NCBI RefSeq assembly: GCF_000972865.1
Contig: NZ_CP011144.1
Location: forward strand, 1,736,001-1,800,000
Direction of reading: 5' to 3'
Source: Pseudoxanthomonas suwonensis
Lineage (GTDB): Bacteria > Pseudomonadota > Gammaproteobacteria > Xanthomonadales > Xanthomonadaceae
DNA: 64,000 nt
This document shows positions 8,443-18,606 of the stretch, piece by piece (position 1 is the stretch's first letter; every line of letters starts with the position of its first letter). The notes under the pieces are model-generated. The model was given only the letters and a program-made list of their open reading frames with translations. It searched no databases and was not told the DNA's origin. The translations under genes were made by a program, and so were the position numbers.

Positions 8443-8997
8443 CTACTGCACTACCTTGATCACCCCGCACGCCAGGCGCGCGCCGGCGTTGCCGGTGGGC
8501 TGGGTGTGGTAGTCGTCCGGCGCCGCATGCACGATCACCGCGCGGCCGGCGATGTCGTTGCCCGCGCCGCCGCCGAGGGTGACCCCGCGCAGGTGCGCAT
8601 TGACCTTGGCCACGCCGCCGGCGTCGGAGGCGATGTTGTCCATGTCGCCGGCGTGGTGGCTGGCGGTGCCGGCGCGGCCGTGCGCGCTGTCGGTCGGGTT
8701 GAAGTGGGCGCCGGCGCTGGTCGCGTCGACCGCGCTGCAGTCACCCTTCTCGTGCACGTGGAAGCCGAACTGGCCGTTCGGCGTCAGTCCGCCGACCTCG
8801 CCGCTGATGTGCACGCCGTCGCCCATCGGCGCCAGGGTCAGCTTGCCGCTCACCCGGCTGCCGGAGGCCGAGGCGAGCACCGCGGTGGCCTGCTGCGCGG
8901 TGCTGACCGGCGCGGGCGCCGCCGGCGGCGGCGGCGGCGGCGTGCTGCTGCAGGCGGCCAGGGCAAGCAGGCCGAACGAAGCGAGGGCGGTGCGCAT
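8443..8997 (-). CDS. sodC: Superoxide dismutase [Cu-Zn], lipoprotein
   Basis: SodC converts superoxide to hydrogen peroxide and oxygen in the periplasm. The 184-residue precursor has a lipoprotein signal (LALAACSS, lipid-attached Cys near residue 15) followed by a poly-proline linker. Copper and zinc ligands are present in order: GFHVHEKGDC, AGAHFNP, HHAGDMDN and the C-terminal HAAPDDYHTQPTGNAGARLACGVI, which includes the active-site arginine and the disulfide cysteine. The ATG at 8997 is preceded by an AGGAGACCC ribosome site. It lies alone between two repeat-bearing gaps; the upstream gap (8998-9379) holds a family B repeat. Confidence 0.95.
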   Translation of the reverse strand: MRTALASFGLLALAACSSTPPPPPPAAPAPVSTAQQATAVLASASGSRVSGKLTLAPMGDGVHISGEVGGLTPNGQFGFHVHEKGDCSAVDATSAGAHFNPTDSAHGRAGTASHHAGDMDNIASDAGGVAKVNAHLRGVTLGGGAGNDIAGRAVIVHAAPDDYHTQPTGNAGARLACGVIKVVQ

Positions 8998-9151
8998 GGT
9001 GGGTCTCCTCGGGGGAATGGCCCATGAGGATACGGGGTGGGCCGGTACACGAAGCATGAAGTCTTGGCCCGATGCCTCGTCCGCACACAGGGCGACGTGG
9101 ACTGGACTCCGGCCCGGCTGGATGGATCGGCTTCGTGCGGAGCACCCGCCC

Positions 9152-9330
9152 ACCGTCGTCCCGGCGCAGGCCGGGACCCGGCGTCTTTCGCCCGCGATCC
9201 GCACCGATGCCGCGCGTTGCGATTGGTACCGGGCAAAGGCGTTGGTCTCCGGCGTGTCATGGACGCCGGCATCGGGCATGCCGATGCGAAGCAAAGTCAC
9301 TGGGTCCCGGCCTGCGCCGGGACGACGGCG
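9152..9330. repeat. Family B paired palindrome between ntrC and sodC
   Basis: The word CCGTCGTCCCGGCGCAGGCC (from 9153) returns inverted at about 9301-9330, enclosing a middle of roughly 115 bases, longer than in the copy at 5.8 kb. It fills most of the 382-base gap 8998-9379, in which I see no gene. Confidence 0.75.
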
Positions 9331-9379
9331 GTGGAAATCGCGCGCACTACGGTCCGACGGCGGCCACACATCGAACCGC

Positions 9380-10828
<1,449 letters not shown>

Positions 10829-10838
10829 GTCGGGAAAC

Positions 10839-11888
10839 TCATGGCGACGGTGCTCCTTCGGGTTCGTTCTGCGGCAGCAGCAGGGTGAAGACGGTGTGGC
10901 CAGGGCGCGAACGGAAAGTCAGCGAGCCGCGGTGCTCGCGCGCGACCTGGTGGGCCAGGGCCAGGCCCAGGCCGGTGCCCTCGGCGCGACCGCTGACCAG
11001 CGGCAGGAACAGGTGCTCGGCCAGTTCCTCGGGCACGCCGCGGCCGTCGTCGACGATCTCCACCCGCAGCGCGCGCGCGTGCAGGTGATCGCGGATATGC
11101 AGGCCGCTCTCCACCCGGGTGCGCAGGATGATGGTCGAGGCGCTGGCCTGCAGCGCGTTGCGGACCAGGTTCCACACCGCCTGGGTCAGGCGGTCGGCGT
11201 CGCCGGAGAACTCCGGGATGCTGGGATCGTAGTCGCGCTGCACCCGCACCGCCCAGCCGCCTTCGGACTCGGCCAGGCGCAGCACCCGCTCGAGCACGGC
11301 ATGGATGTTCAGCGGTGCATGCGGGCGCTGCGGCGCCGGCGACATCAGCTGGTCGACCAGCTGGCTGAGGCGGTCGATCTCCGCGCCGATCAGTTCGAGC
11401 AGCTCGCGCTCGCCGCTCTCCTCCGGACGCTGGACGGCCCGGCGCGCGAGCAGCTGCGCGGCGCCCTTGAGCCCGGCCAGCGGATTGCGCAGCTCGTGGG
11501 CCAGCCCCTTCAGCGCGGCCTGCAGCGCGCCGGGCAGGGACTGCGCCGGGTCGGGCGCGGGAAAGGCCCCGGCCGGGTGCGCCTCCAGCAGCCAGCCGTC
11601 GCCGGTGCGGGTGACCCAGCCGTCGGCGAAGCGCGGCTCCTCGCCGGGCATGCCCAGGGCGATCCGGTGCAGGCGCAGCACCTCGCGTTCGTCCTGCTCG
11701 AGGAACCGGGCCAGGGCGTCGCCCTCCAGTTCCAGCGCCGCCAGCGGCTGGCCGAGCAGGCGCCGTGGGCCGACCCCGAGCCAGCGCGGGAATGCCGGGT
11801 TGGTGCCGACGATGCGCGCCTGCCGGTCCACCCAGGCCACGGGGGTGCCGAGCTGGTCGAGGGTGGGGGCGGGGGCAGTCATATCCAT
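10839..11888 (-). CDS. ntrB: Nitrogen regulation sensor histidine kinase NtrB (NR(II))
   Basis: NtrB phosphorylates or dephosphorylates NtrC depending on the PII signal. The 349-residue protein has an N-terminal PAS-like domain (about 8-110), the H-box GLAHELRNPLAG with phospho-acceptor His131, the N-box VWNLVRNALQA, G1 box VDDGRGVPEEL and G2 box GTGLGLALAH. No membrane segment is present, as expected for this cytosolic kinase. It forms an operon with ntrC. The ATG at 11888 touches a TTGCACC-type palindrome that looks like an NtrC site, suggesting autogenous control; an alternative ATG lies two codons inside. Confidence 0.94.
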   Translation of the reverse strand: MDMTAPAPTLDQLGTPVAWVDRQARIVGTNPAFPRWLGVGPRRLLGQPLAALELEGDALARFLEQDEREVLRLHRIALGMPGEEPRFADGWVTRTGDGWLLEAHPAGAFPAPDPAQSLPGALQAALKGLAHELRNPLAGLKGAAQLLARRAVQRPEESGERELLELIGAEIDRLSQLVDQLMSPAPQRPHAPLNIHAVLERVLRLAESEGGWAVRVQRDYDPSIPEFSGDADRLTQAVWNLVRNALQASASTIILRTRVESGLHIRDHLHARALRVEIVDDGRGVPEELAEHLFLPLVSGRAEGTGLGLALAHQVAREHRGSLTFRSRPGHTVFTLLLPQNEPEGAPSP

Positions 11889-11906
11889 TGCACCAATTTA
11901 GTGCAA
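11888..11906. promoter_or_regulatory. NtrC-type box at the ntrB start codon
   Basis: TTGCACCAATTTAGTGCAA is an inverted repeat close to the NtrC consensus TGCACC-N5-GGTGCA (one mismatch in the right arm). Its first base is the last base of the ntrB start codon on the opposite strand. A site in this position would block rather than activate initiation, as at glnL in enterics. No good sigma-54 promoter was found next to it. Confidence 0.6.
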
Positions 11907-11927
11907 ACGGGTCGCGGCCGCGAGCTG

Positions 11928-12044
11928 CCGTCATCTCCGCGCAGGCGGGAAACGCTCCACAACAGCGCGAAGCGCTGGTCATCCAGTGTCTCTATCGGCG
12001 GCGGCGCAAGTCGCTGGGTCCCCGCCTGCGCGGGGACGACGGTG
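11928..12044. repeat. Family B paired palindrome upstream of ntrB
   Basis: GCCGTCATCTCCGCGCAGGC (from 11927) and its diverged inverse at 12012-12044 (GTCCCCGCCTGCGCGGGGAC core) bracket about 60 bases. It lies between the amidase gene and ntrB and may isolate the two transcripts. Confidence 0.7.
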
Positions 12045-12113
12045 CGGGGGAATACGGGAATGGGCGCGGCGCGGCGCGGCGGAGCCGGTGAAGGGAACGG
12101 TTCGCACACCGGC

Positions 12114-12851
12114 TCAGCGCAAGCGGCGCGCCTGCAGGACCAGCGAATGCAGGATGCGGTGATCCTCCGCGTCCAGGGTGTCGGCCTCGTCACCGCGATA
12201 GTGGCGGCGATAGGCGCGCACGCTGGCGGCGCGGTCGTGCAGCGGGTAGCCGACGGCCTGCAGCGCCAGCCACGGATCGAAGCCGGGCGGCGGCTCGCCG
12301 TCGGCCGGGTCGGGCCACAGGCCGAAGCCGGCCTGCGCCAGCCGCGCCCACGGGAACTGCGGCCCGGGATCGCGCTTGCGCGTCGGCGCCAGGTCGGCGT
12401 GGGCGATGACTGCATGGCGCGGGATGCGCAGCCGCGTGCACAGGTCCTCGAGCAGGCGCAGCAACGCGTCGATCTGCGCGGGCGGGAACGGTTCAGCACC
12501 ATCGTTGTCCAGCTCGATGCCGATGGACGCGGAGTTCAGGTCGGCGACCGTGCCCCAGCTGCCGCCGCCGGCGTGCCAGGCGCGGCGCGAATCCTCGACC
12601 AGCTGGTACAGGCCGCCGTCGGCGCCGACCAGGTAGTGCGAGCTGACCGGCCCGCCGCTGTTGCGCGTGCGCAGCGTGTGCAGGCTCTGCGCCACCGACT
12701 CCTGCTCGGTCGCATGCAGCACGATCAGCACCGCGCGGCGCGCGTCGTGGTTGGGCGACGGTTCCCATTGCGCGATCGGATTGCGCACTGGTGCCTGGGT
12801 GCAGGCGCACAGCAGCAGGAGCAGAGCGAGGGATACGCAACGGAAGGCCAT
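12114..12851 (-). CDS. N-acetylmuramoyl-L-alanine amidase, AmpD-like lipoprotein
   Basis: Amidase_2-type zinc enzyme that cuts the bond between N-acetylmuramic acid and the stem peptide. The 245-residue protein begins with a lipoprotein signal (MAFRCVSLALLLLLCACTQ; lipid-attached Cys near residue 17), so the start at 12851 is preferred over an open upstream extension. Zinc ligands are seen in LIVLHATE, in AVIAHADLAPTRKRDPG (His and Asp) and the catalytic Glu in SIGIELDN. The lipoprotein signal and extra C-terminal segment make it more like E. coli AmiD than cytosolic AmpD. It lies inside the nitrogen cluster but a strong terminator separates it from amtB, so it is probably its own transcription unit. 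Confidence 0.9.
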   Translation of the reverse strand: MAFRCVSLALLLLLCACTQAPVRNPIAQWEPSPNHDARRAVLIVLHATEQESVAQSLHTLRTRNSGGPVSSHYLVGADGGLYQLVEDSRRAWHAGGGSWGTVADLNSASIGIELDNDGAEPFPPAQIDALLRLLEDLCTRLRIPRHAVIAHADLAPTRKRDPGPQFPWARLAQAGFGLWPDPADGEPPPGFDPWLALQAVGYPLHDRAASVRAYRRHYRGDEADTLDAEDHRILHSLVLQARRLR

Positions 12852-13026
12852 GGCCCATTGCAGCGGCAGGCGCGGCGGATGGCAAGCCTGGGCCGTGCCG
12901 GCGCGGGGCTCGGGTGCGGGAAAGGAGGGGGAACACAGGTCACCTCGGCGATGGCGGATGCGCTGCGCCCCCTGGCAGCGCGCTTCGCTCGGGATGCGGC
13001 CGGCCACGCCGGCCGCATCGTGGGAT

Positions 13027-13059
13027 CCCCCGGCCCGCGGCGGTGCCGCGGGCCGGGGG
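13027..13059 (-). terminator. Strong hairpin after amtB
   Basis: A perfect 15-bp stem (CCCCCGGCCCGCGGC and its inverse) with a GGT loop starts nine bases past the amtB stop. It should end the glnK-amtB transcript before the amidase gene. Confidence 0.75.
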
Positions 13060-13067
13060 TTGCCGCA

Positions 13068-14525
13068 TTACGACTCGTAGGCCGACTCGCCGTGCGAGGT
13101 GATGTCCAGGCCCACGCGCTCGGACTCCTCGGGCACCCGCAGGCCGACCACGACCTTGGTGACCAGCATCGCCGCCGCGGTGACCACCGCGCACCACAGG
13201 ATGGTGAACGCGACGCTGATCAGCTGCACCCACACCTGCGCGCCGATCGCCAGGTCGGCCTCGGTGCCGCCCAGGGTCTGGGCGCTGAACACGCCGGTCA
13301 GCAGCGCGCCGACGATGCCGCCGATGCCGTGCACGCCGAACACGTCCAGGCTGTCGTCCGCGCCCAGCAGCCGCTTCAGGCCGGTGACGCCCCACACGCA
13401 GAGCACGCCGGCGGCCAGGCCGATCACGATCGCGCCCATCGGGCCGACGGTGCCGGCGGCCGGGGTGATGCCGACCAGGCCGGCGATCGCACCGGAGGCC
13501 GCGCCCAGCGCCGAGGGCTTGCCCTTGGTCAGCGCTTCCACCACGGTCCAGCCGACCACGCCGGCGGAGGTGGCGACCATGGTGTTGATCATCGCCAGCG
13601 ACGCGGACGCGTCGGCGGCCAGCGCCGAGCCGGCGTTGAAGCCGAACCAGCCCACCCACAGCAGCGAGGCGCCGACGAAGGTGAACGGCACGCTGTGCGG
13701 CTTGATCGCCTCCTTGCCGTAGCCCAGGCGCTTGCCCAGGATCCAGGCGCCCACCAGGCCGGCCACGCCGGCGTTGATGTGCACCACGGTGCCGCCGGCG
13801 AAGTCGATCACGCCCTTGTGCGCCAGGAAGCCGCCCTCGCCGCTCCACACCATGTGCACCATCGGCAGGTAGCCGAAGGTCACCCACAGCACCGCGAACA
13901 GCAGCACCGCCTTGAACTTGATGCGCTCGGCGAAGGAGCCGACGATCAGCGCGGTGGTGATGCCGGCGAAGGTGGACTGGAACACGATGAACAGGAACTC
14001 CGGCAGGCCGCCGGCGTCGGTGTCGGCGACGATCCCGCGCAGGAACGCCTTCTCGGTGAAAGAGCCGAAGAACGCGTTGCCTTCGGTGAATGCCGCGCTG
14101 TAGCCGTAGGAGACCCAGACCAGCACCACCACCGAGTACACCACCAGCACCTGCATCAGCACCGACAGCACGTTCTTGGAGCGGACCATGCCGCCGTAGA
14201 ACAGGGCCAGGCCCGGCACCACCATCAGCAGCACCAGGAAGGTCGAGGTCAGCATCCAGGCGACGTTGCCGCTGTCGAACGCGGGCGCCTCCTCCGCTTC
14301 CTCGGCGGCTTCGGCCGCGGCCGCCTGCGGCGCGTCGAACACCGGGGCCAGCGCATCGCCGGGCGCCGGCTCCTCCACCGTTTCGGCGGCGGTTTCGGCG
14401 GGCGGCGCCTCCTCTTGGGCCAGGACATTGCCGGACACGCCCAGCGCCAATACCGCGCTGAGCATCATCAGCGTGCATACGGCATAGAACCGGGTTTTCC
14501 ACCCGGCCAGGAATCGAATGTTCAT
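13068..14525 (-). CDS. amtB: Ammonium transporter AmtB
   Basis: AmtB conducts ammonium through the inner membrane as a trimer and is blocked by GlnK. The 485-residue precursor has a signal peptide to about residue 36 (VSGNVLAQEE) and then an unusual acidic Ala/Glu-rich segment up to about residue 83 before the first of eleven membrane helices, longer than in E. coli. Core elements are present: FYGGMVRSKNVLS, AGGTVVHINAG, WFGFNAGSA, and the pore histidines in MVHMVWSGEGG-side and VFGVHGIGGIVG segments. The glnK gene lies 18 bases upstream, giving the near-universal glnK-amtB pair. Confidence 0.95.
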   Translation of the reverse strand: MNIRFLAGWKTRFYAVCTLMMLSAVLALGVSGNVLAQEEAPPAETAAETVEEPAPGDALAPVFDAPQAAAAEAAEEAEEAPAFDSGNVAWMLTSTFLVLLMVVPGLALFYGGMVRSKNVLSVLMQVLVVYSVVVLVWVSYGYSAAFTEGNAFFGSFTEKAFLRGIVADTDAGGLPEFLFIVFQSTFAGITTALIVGSFAERIKFKAVLLFAVLWVTFGYLPMVHMVWSGEGGFLAHKGVIDFAGGTVVHINAGVAGLVGAWILGKRLGYGKEAIKPHSVPFTFVGASLLWVGWFGFNAGSALAADASASLAMINTMVATSAGVVGWTVVEALTKGKPSALGAASGAIAGLVGITPAAGTVGPMGAIVIGLAAGVLCVWGVTGLKRLLGADDSLDVFGVHGIGGIVGALLTGVFSAQTLGGTEADLAIGAQVWVQLISVAFTILWCAVVTAAAMLVTKVVVGLRVPEESERVGLDITSHGESAYES

Positions 14526-14543
14526 AGTGGGCTCCGAGTGGGG

Positions 14544-14990
<447 letters not shown>

Positions 14991-15142
14991 TTACCGGCGG
15001 CGGCGCACCGATTCGCAGGCATGCATCCGACTTCTTGGGGGAGGTCATGCAGGCCCGTGAATCTCTCTCTTGCTTCCCCTGTGTGGCGTGTGGCGTCTTC
15101 TTTCTCTCCTTGCAGGCGTCCGCCCCGTCCGGGCGGGCGCCG

Positions 15143-15177
15143 CCGGTCGCGCGCGGTTCCCCAACCGCGCGCGCCGG
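15143..15177 (-). terminator. Hairpin after glnA
   Basis: CGCGCGCGGTT, a CCCC loop and its inverse (15148-15173), extended by outer CCGG arms, lies eight bases past the glnA stop. It lies in the 302-base gap 14883-15184, whose remainder is glnK leader with no evident gene. Confidence 0.6.
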
Positions 15178-15184
15178 TTCTTGC

Positions 15185-16594
15185 TCAGTTGCCGTAGTAC
15201 AGCTGGTACTCCAGCGGGTGCGTGGCGGCGCGGAACCTGGTCACTTCCTGCATCTTCAGCGCGATGTAGCCGTCGATGAAATCGTCGCTCATCACCCCGC
15301 CGGCCTTGAGGAACTCGCGGTCGGCGTCCAGCGCCTCCAGCGCCTGGTCCAGGCTCGAGCAGACCTGCGGGATCAGCTTCTCCTCTTCCGGCGGCAGGTC
15401 GTACAGGTCCTTGTCGCTCGGCGCGCCCGGGTCGATCTGGTTCTTGATGCCGTCCAGGCCGGCCATCATCAGCGCGGTGAAGGTCAGGTAGCCGGACTGC
15501 AGCGGATCGGGGAAGCGGATCTCGATGCGGCGCGCCTTCGGGTTGGACACCCACGGGATGCGGCACGAGGCCGAGCGATTGCGCGCCGAGTAGGCCAGCA
15601 TCACCGGCGCCTCGAAGCCCGGCACCAGGCGCTTGTAGCTGTTGGTGCCGGAGTTGGCGAACGCGTTGATCGCCTTGGCGTGCTTGAAGATGCCGCCGAT
15701 GTACCACAGCGCCAGCTGCGACAGGCCGCCGTAGCCGTCGCCGGAGAACAGGTTCTTGCCTTCCTTGCCCAGCGACTGGTGCACGTGCATGCCGCTGCCG
15801 TTGTCGCCGACGATCGGCTTGGGCATGAAGGTGGCGGTCTTGCCGTTGCGGTGGGCGACGTTCTTGATGATGTACTTCATCGTCAGCAGCTCGTCGGCCT
15901 TGCGCACGAGCGTGTTGAACTTGGTGCCGATCTCGCACTGGCCGGCGGTGGCGACCTCGTGGTGGTGGACCTCGACCTCGATGCCGGATTCTTCCAGGGT
16001 CTTGCACATCTCGGCGCGGATGTCGTGCAGCGAGTCGGTCGGCGCGACCGGGAAGTAGCCGCCCTTCACGCCCGGGCGGTAGCCGCTGTTGCCGCCTTCG
16101 TACTTGGTGCCGCTGTTCCAGGCCGCCTCTTCCGAGTCGATCTTGAAGAAGGTGTTGCCCATCTCGTTGGCGAAGCGGACCGCGTCGAAGATGAAGAACT
16201 CCGGCTCCGGGCCGAAGAACGCCAGGTCGGCGATGCCGGACGACTTGAGGTAGGCCTCGGCGCGCTTGGCGATGCCGCGCGGGCAGCGCGAGTAGCCCTG
16301 CATCGTGGCCGGGTCGAGCACGTCGCAGGTCAGGATCAGGGTCGGGTCGGCGGTGAACGGATCCAGCACCGCGGTGTCGGCGTCGGGCAGCAGGACCATG
16401 TCCGATTCGTTGATGCCCTTCCAGCCGGCGATCGAGCTGCCGTCGAACATCTTGCCGTCCTCGAACAGCGACGGCTCGACGATGCCCACCGGGAAGGTCA
16501 CGTGCTGCTGCACGCCCCGCATGTCGACGAACCGCAGGTCGACGAACTCGACCTTGTGCTCCTTGATCAGCTTCTCAACGTTTTCCACGGACAT
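15185..16594 (-). CDS. glnA: Glutamine synthetase type I
   Basis: GlnA joins ammonium to glutamate with ATP; it is the main nitrogen entry point and works as a cytosolic dodecamer. The 469-residue product has the beta-grasp N-terminal domain, [18 protein letters not shown] near residue 50, the ATP-site signature [17 protein letters not shown], the [10 protein letters not shown] segment and the adenylylation site Tyr398 in [10 protein letters not shown], which marks the regulated GSI-beta type. The ATG at 16594 is chosen by alignment with the family start and by a GAGG ribosome site at 16604-16607. A sigma-54 promoter and NtrC boxes lie directly upstream. Confidence 0.97.
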   Translation of the reverse strand: MSVENVEKLIKEHKVEFVDLRFVDMRGVQQHVTFPVGIVEPSLFEDGKMFDGSSIAGWKGINESDMVLLPDADTAVLDPFTADPTLILTCDVLDPATMQGYSRCPRGIAKRAEAYLKSSGIADLAFFGPEPEFFIFDAVRFANEMGNTFFKIDSEEAAWNSGTKYEGGNSGYRPGVKGGYFPVAPTDSLHDIRAEMCKTLEESGIEVEVHHHEVATAGQCEIGTKFNTLVRKADELLTMKYIIKNVAHRNGKTATFMPKPIVGDNGSGMHVHQSLGKEGKNLFSGDGYGGLSQLALWYIGGIFKHAKAINAFANSGTNSYKRLVPGFEAPVMLAYSARNRSASCRIPWVSNPKARRIEIRFPDPLQSGYLTFTALMMAGLDGIKNQIDPGAPSDKDLYDLPPEEEKLIPQVCSSLDQALEALDADREFLKAGGVMSDDFIDGYIALKMQEVTRFRAATHPLEYQLYYGN

Positions 16595-16631
16595 CGCTTG
16601 CAACCTCGGGGTTGATGGGTACCGAGGGTTT

Positions 16632-16647
16632 AGCAGGGCCCGTGCCA
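16632..16647 (-). promoter_or_regulatory. Sigma-54 promoter of glnA
   Basis: Read on the minus strand the sequence is TGGCACGGGCCCTGCT: GG (-24) and GC (-12) with exactly ten bases between, and TGGCAC a perfect -24 element. The transcript would start near 16620, giving a leader of about 26 bases to the glnA ATG. Confidence 0.8.
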
Positions 16648-16707
16648 AGTCGCGGTCGCTCACAAGTCATTGATTTTAATGAACGCCGCGGCCAGAAGCA
16701 GCGGCTT

Positions 16708-16724
16708 TGCACCGATATGGTGCT
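16708..16724. promoter_or_regulatory. NtrC enhancer box 1 upstream of glnA
   Basis: TGCACCGATATGGTGCT fits the NtrC consensus TGCACC-N5-GGTGCA with one mismatch. It lies about 70 bases upstream of the sigma-54 promoter, a usual enhancer distance. Confidence 0.75.
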
Positions 16725-16743
16725 TCATCGGGGTGCGGCGCAA

Positions 16744-16759
16744 GAACCAATTTGGTGCA
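16744..16759. promoter_or_regulatory. NtrC enhancer box 2 upstream of glnA
   Basis: GAACCAATTTGGTGCA is a second, weaker NtrC-type palindrome centred about 36 bases beyond box 1. Two boxes allow cooperative binding of NtrC dimers. It also lies close to the divergent uppP start. Confidence 0.6.
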
Positions 16760-16817
16760 ATCCGGTGCGGTGGCCCGGTCGCTTATGCTGTGCACCCCTT
16801 CCGCCCGCCACCGTGCC

Positions 16818-17612
16818 GTGCCCGACCTGCTTGCCGCCCTGCTGTTGGGCATCATCGAAGGCCTCACCGAATTCCTGCCGATCTCCAGCACCGGGCACCT
16901 GCTGATCGCCCAGCACTGGCTCGGCCCGCGCTCGGACTTCTTCAACATCGTCATCCAGGCCGGCGCGATCCTGGCGGTGACCCTGGTGTTCCGGCAGCGC
17001 CTGTGGGAGCTGGCCACGCAACTGCACGTGCCGGCCCACCGCGACTACGTGGCCAAGATCGCGGTGGCCTTCCTGGTCACCGCCGTGGTCGGCCTGCCGG
17101 TGCGGCTGGCCGGCTGGGAGCTGCCCGAGACGGTCACCCCGATCGCCTGGGCGCTGGTCATCGGCGGCCTGTGGATGCTGCTGGCCGAGCACTACGCCGA
17201 AAAGCGCGGCGACATCGCCACGGTGAGCTGGAAGGTGGCCGTGCTGGTCGGCCTGGCCCAGGTGGTGGCCGGCGTGTTTCCCGGCACCTCGCGCTCGGCC
17301 GCGGCGATCTTCGTGGCGATGCTGGCCGGCACCAGCCGGCGCTCCTCGGCGACCGAGTTCGTGTTCCTGGTCGGCATCCCGACCATGTTCGCCGCCAGCG
17401 GCTTCGCCTTTGTCGAACTGGTGCTGGACGACGCGCTCGGCGGCGAGGACTGGACCGCGGTGGCGCTGGCCTTCACCGCGGCCGCGGCGACCGGCTTCGT
17501 GGTGGTGCGCTGGCTGATGGGGTATATCAAGGCCCACCGCTTCACCGGCTTCGCGCTCTACCGGATCGTCCTGGGCCTGCTGCTGCTGACCCTGATGCCC
17601 GCCGGCAGCTGA
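16818..17612 (+). CDS. uppP: Undecaprenyl-diphosphatase UppP (BacA)
   Basis: UppP removes a phosphate from undecaprenyl pyrophosphate at the membrane, recycling the lipid carrier for peptidoglycan and polysaccharide building; overproduction gives bacitracin resistance. The 264-residue polytopic protein carries both signatures: EGLTEFLPISSTGHLL near residues 14-29 and PGTSRSAAAI near 155-164, with catalytic Glu, His and Arg. The GTG at 16818 is chosen because family members start five to ten residues before LLLGIIEGLTEF; an ATG at 16785 would add eleven residues. It is divergent from glnA and unrelated to nitrogen control. Confidence 0.92.
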   Translation: MPDLLAALLLGIIEGLTEFLPISSTGHLLIAQHWLGPRSDFFNIVIQAGAILAVTLVFRQRLWELATQLHVPAHRDYVAKIAVAFLVTAVVGLPVRLAGWELPETVTPIAWALVIGGLWMLLAEHYAEKRGDIATVSWKVAVLVGLAQVVAGVFPGTSRSAAAIFVAMLAGTSRRSSATEFVFLVGIPTMFAASGFAFVELVLDDALGGEDWTAVALAFTAAAATGFVVVRWLMGYIKAHRFTGFALYRIVLGLLLLTLMPAGS

Positions 17613-17717
17613 GAACCTTCACGCGGGACGAACCCCGGCGGGCGCATCCAGCCGTTGTATCCATGCGCTGTATCCATCTGCCGGCCGGCATGGCCGGCGC
17701 CGCCCCGGAGGTTCCGC

Positions 17718-18563
17718 ATGAAACGCCCGCTGTCGTTCTCCCTCGCGCTGCTGCTGCCGCTGGCGATCGCCGCCTGCACCCAGCCGGTGCCCACCGAGCC
17801 GCCGGCCGGCGAGCTGCCCGATGCGGCCACGCCCGATCCGGCCGCGCCGCCGACGCTGGCTGCCGGCGACACCGCCGCGCTGCTGCCGGCCCACCACTGG
17901 CGGCTCAGCGAGGCCACCGACGCCCAGGGCCAGCGCATCGAGGCGCTGTTCGCGCGTCCGGACCAGCCGCTGCAACTGGACTTCGCCGACGGCCGGCTGG
18001 CCGTATCCAACACCTGCAACCGCATGTCCGGCGGCTTCACCATGGACGGCGAGACGCTGACCCTCAGCCCGATGGCCTCGACCATGATGGCCTGCCCCGA
18101 TCCGAAGCTGTCCGCACTGGACGCGGAAGTCGGCAATCGGCTCACCGGCGCGCTGACCGTGGCCACCACCACCGGCGACGCGCCCGAGCTGGTACTGACC
18201 AACGCCGCCGGCGACCGCCTGGTGTTCCAGGGCACGCCTACCCCGGCCACCCGCTTCGGCGCGGCGCCCGAGCGCGTGTTCCTGGAGGTCGCCTCCGAGA
18301 CCAAGCCATGCAGCCACCCGCTGATCCCGGACAAGCAGTGCCTGCAGGTCCGCGAGATCCGCTTCGACGAGAACGGCCTGCGCGCCGGCGAGCCGGGCGA
18401 GTGGCAGAACTTCTACGACGAGATCGAGGGCTTCACCCACCAGCCGGGCGTGCGCAACGTGCTGCGCATCGACCGCTACACCCGCCAGGACGTGCCGGCC
18501 GACGCCTCGCGCTACGCCTACGTGCTGGACCTGGTGGTCGAGAGCGAGCAGGTGCGGCGCTGA
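17718..18563 (+). CDS. META and DUF4377 domain lipoprotein
   Basis: This 281-residue outer-membrane or periplasmic lipoprotein has a signal ending in IAACTQ (lipid-attached Cys near residue 20), a Pro/Ala-rich linker, a META (HslJ-like) domain at about 55-165 with the typical VSNTCNRMSGGFTMDGETL and ASTMMACPDP segments, and a DUF4377 domain at about 185-275 (KPCSHPLIPDKQCLQVREI ... WQNFYDEIEGFTHQPGVRNVLRI). META proteins such as HslJ are linked to heat and novobiocin resistance; their exact role is unknown. The ATG at 17718 has CGGAGG upstream (17706-17711). It is 105 bases after uppP. Confidence 0.87.
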   Translation: MKRPLSFSLALLLPLAIAACTQPVPTEPPAGELPDAATPDPAAPPTLAAGDTAALLPAHHWRLSEATDAQGQRIEALFARPDQPLQLDFADGRLAVSNTCNRMSGGFTMDGETLTLSPMASTMMACPDPKLSALDAEVGNRLTGALTVATTTGDAPELVLTNAAGDRLVFQGTPTPATRFGAAPERVFLEVASETKPCSHPLIPDKQCLQVREIRFDENGLRAGEPGEWQNFYDEIEGFTHQPGVRNVLRIDRYTRQDVPADASRYAYVLDLVVESEQVRR

Positions 18564-18606
18564 CGTCCGCTTCCGCGCCGGCCCGCCTGGCGCGGGTCGG
18601 CGTGGA

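Noticed and set aside
17640..17675. Direct repeat TGTATCCAT before the META lipoprotein gene
   Set aside because: A nine-base word repeated once is too short to support a regulatory or mobile function.
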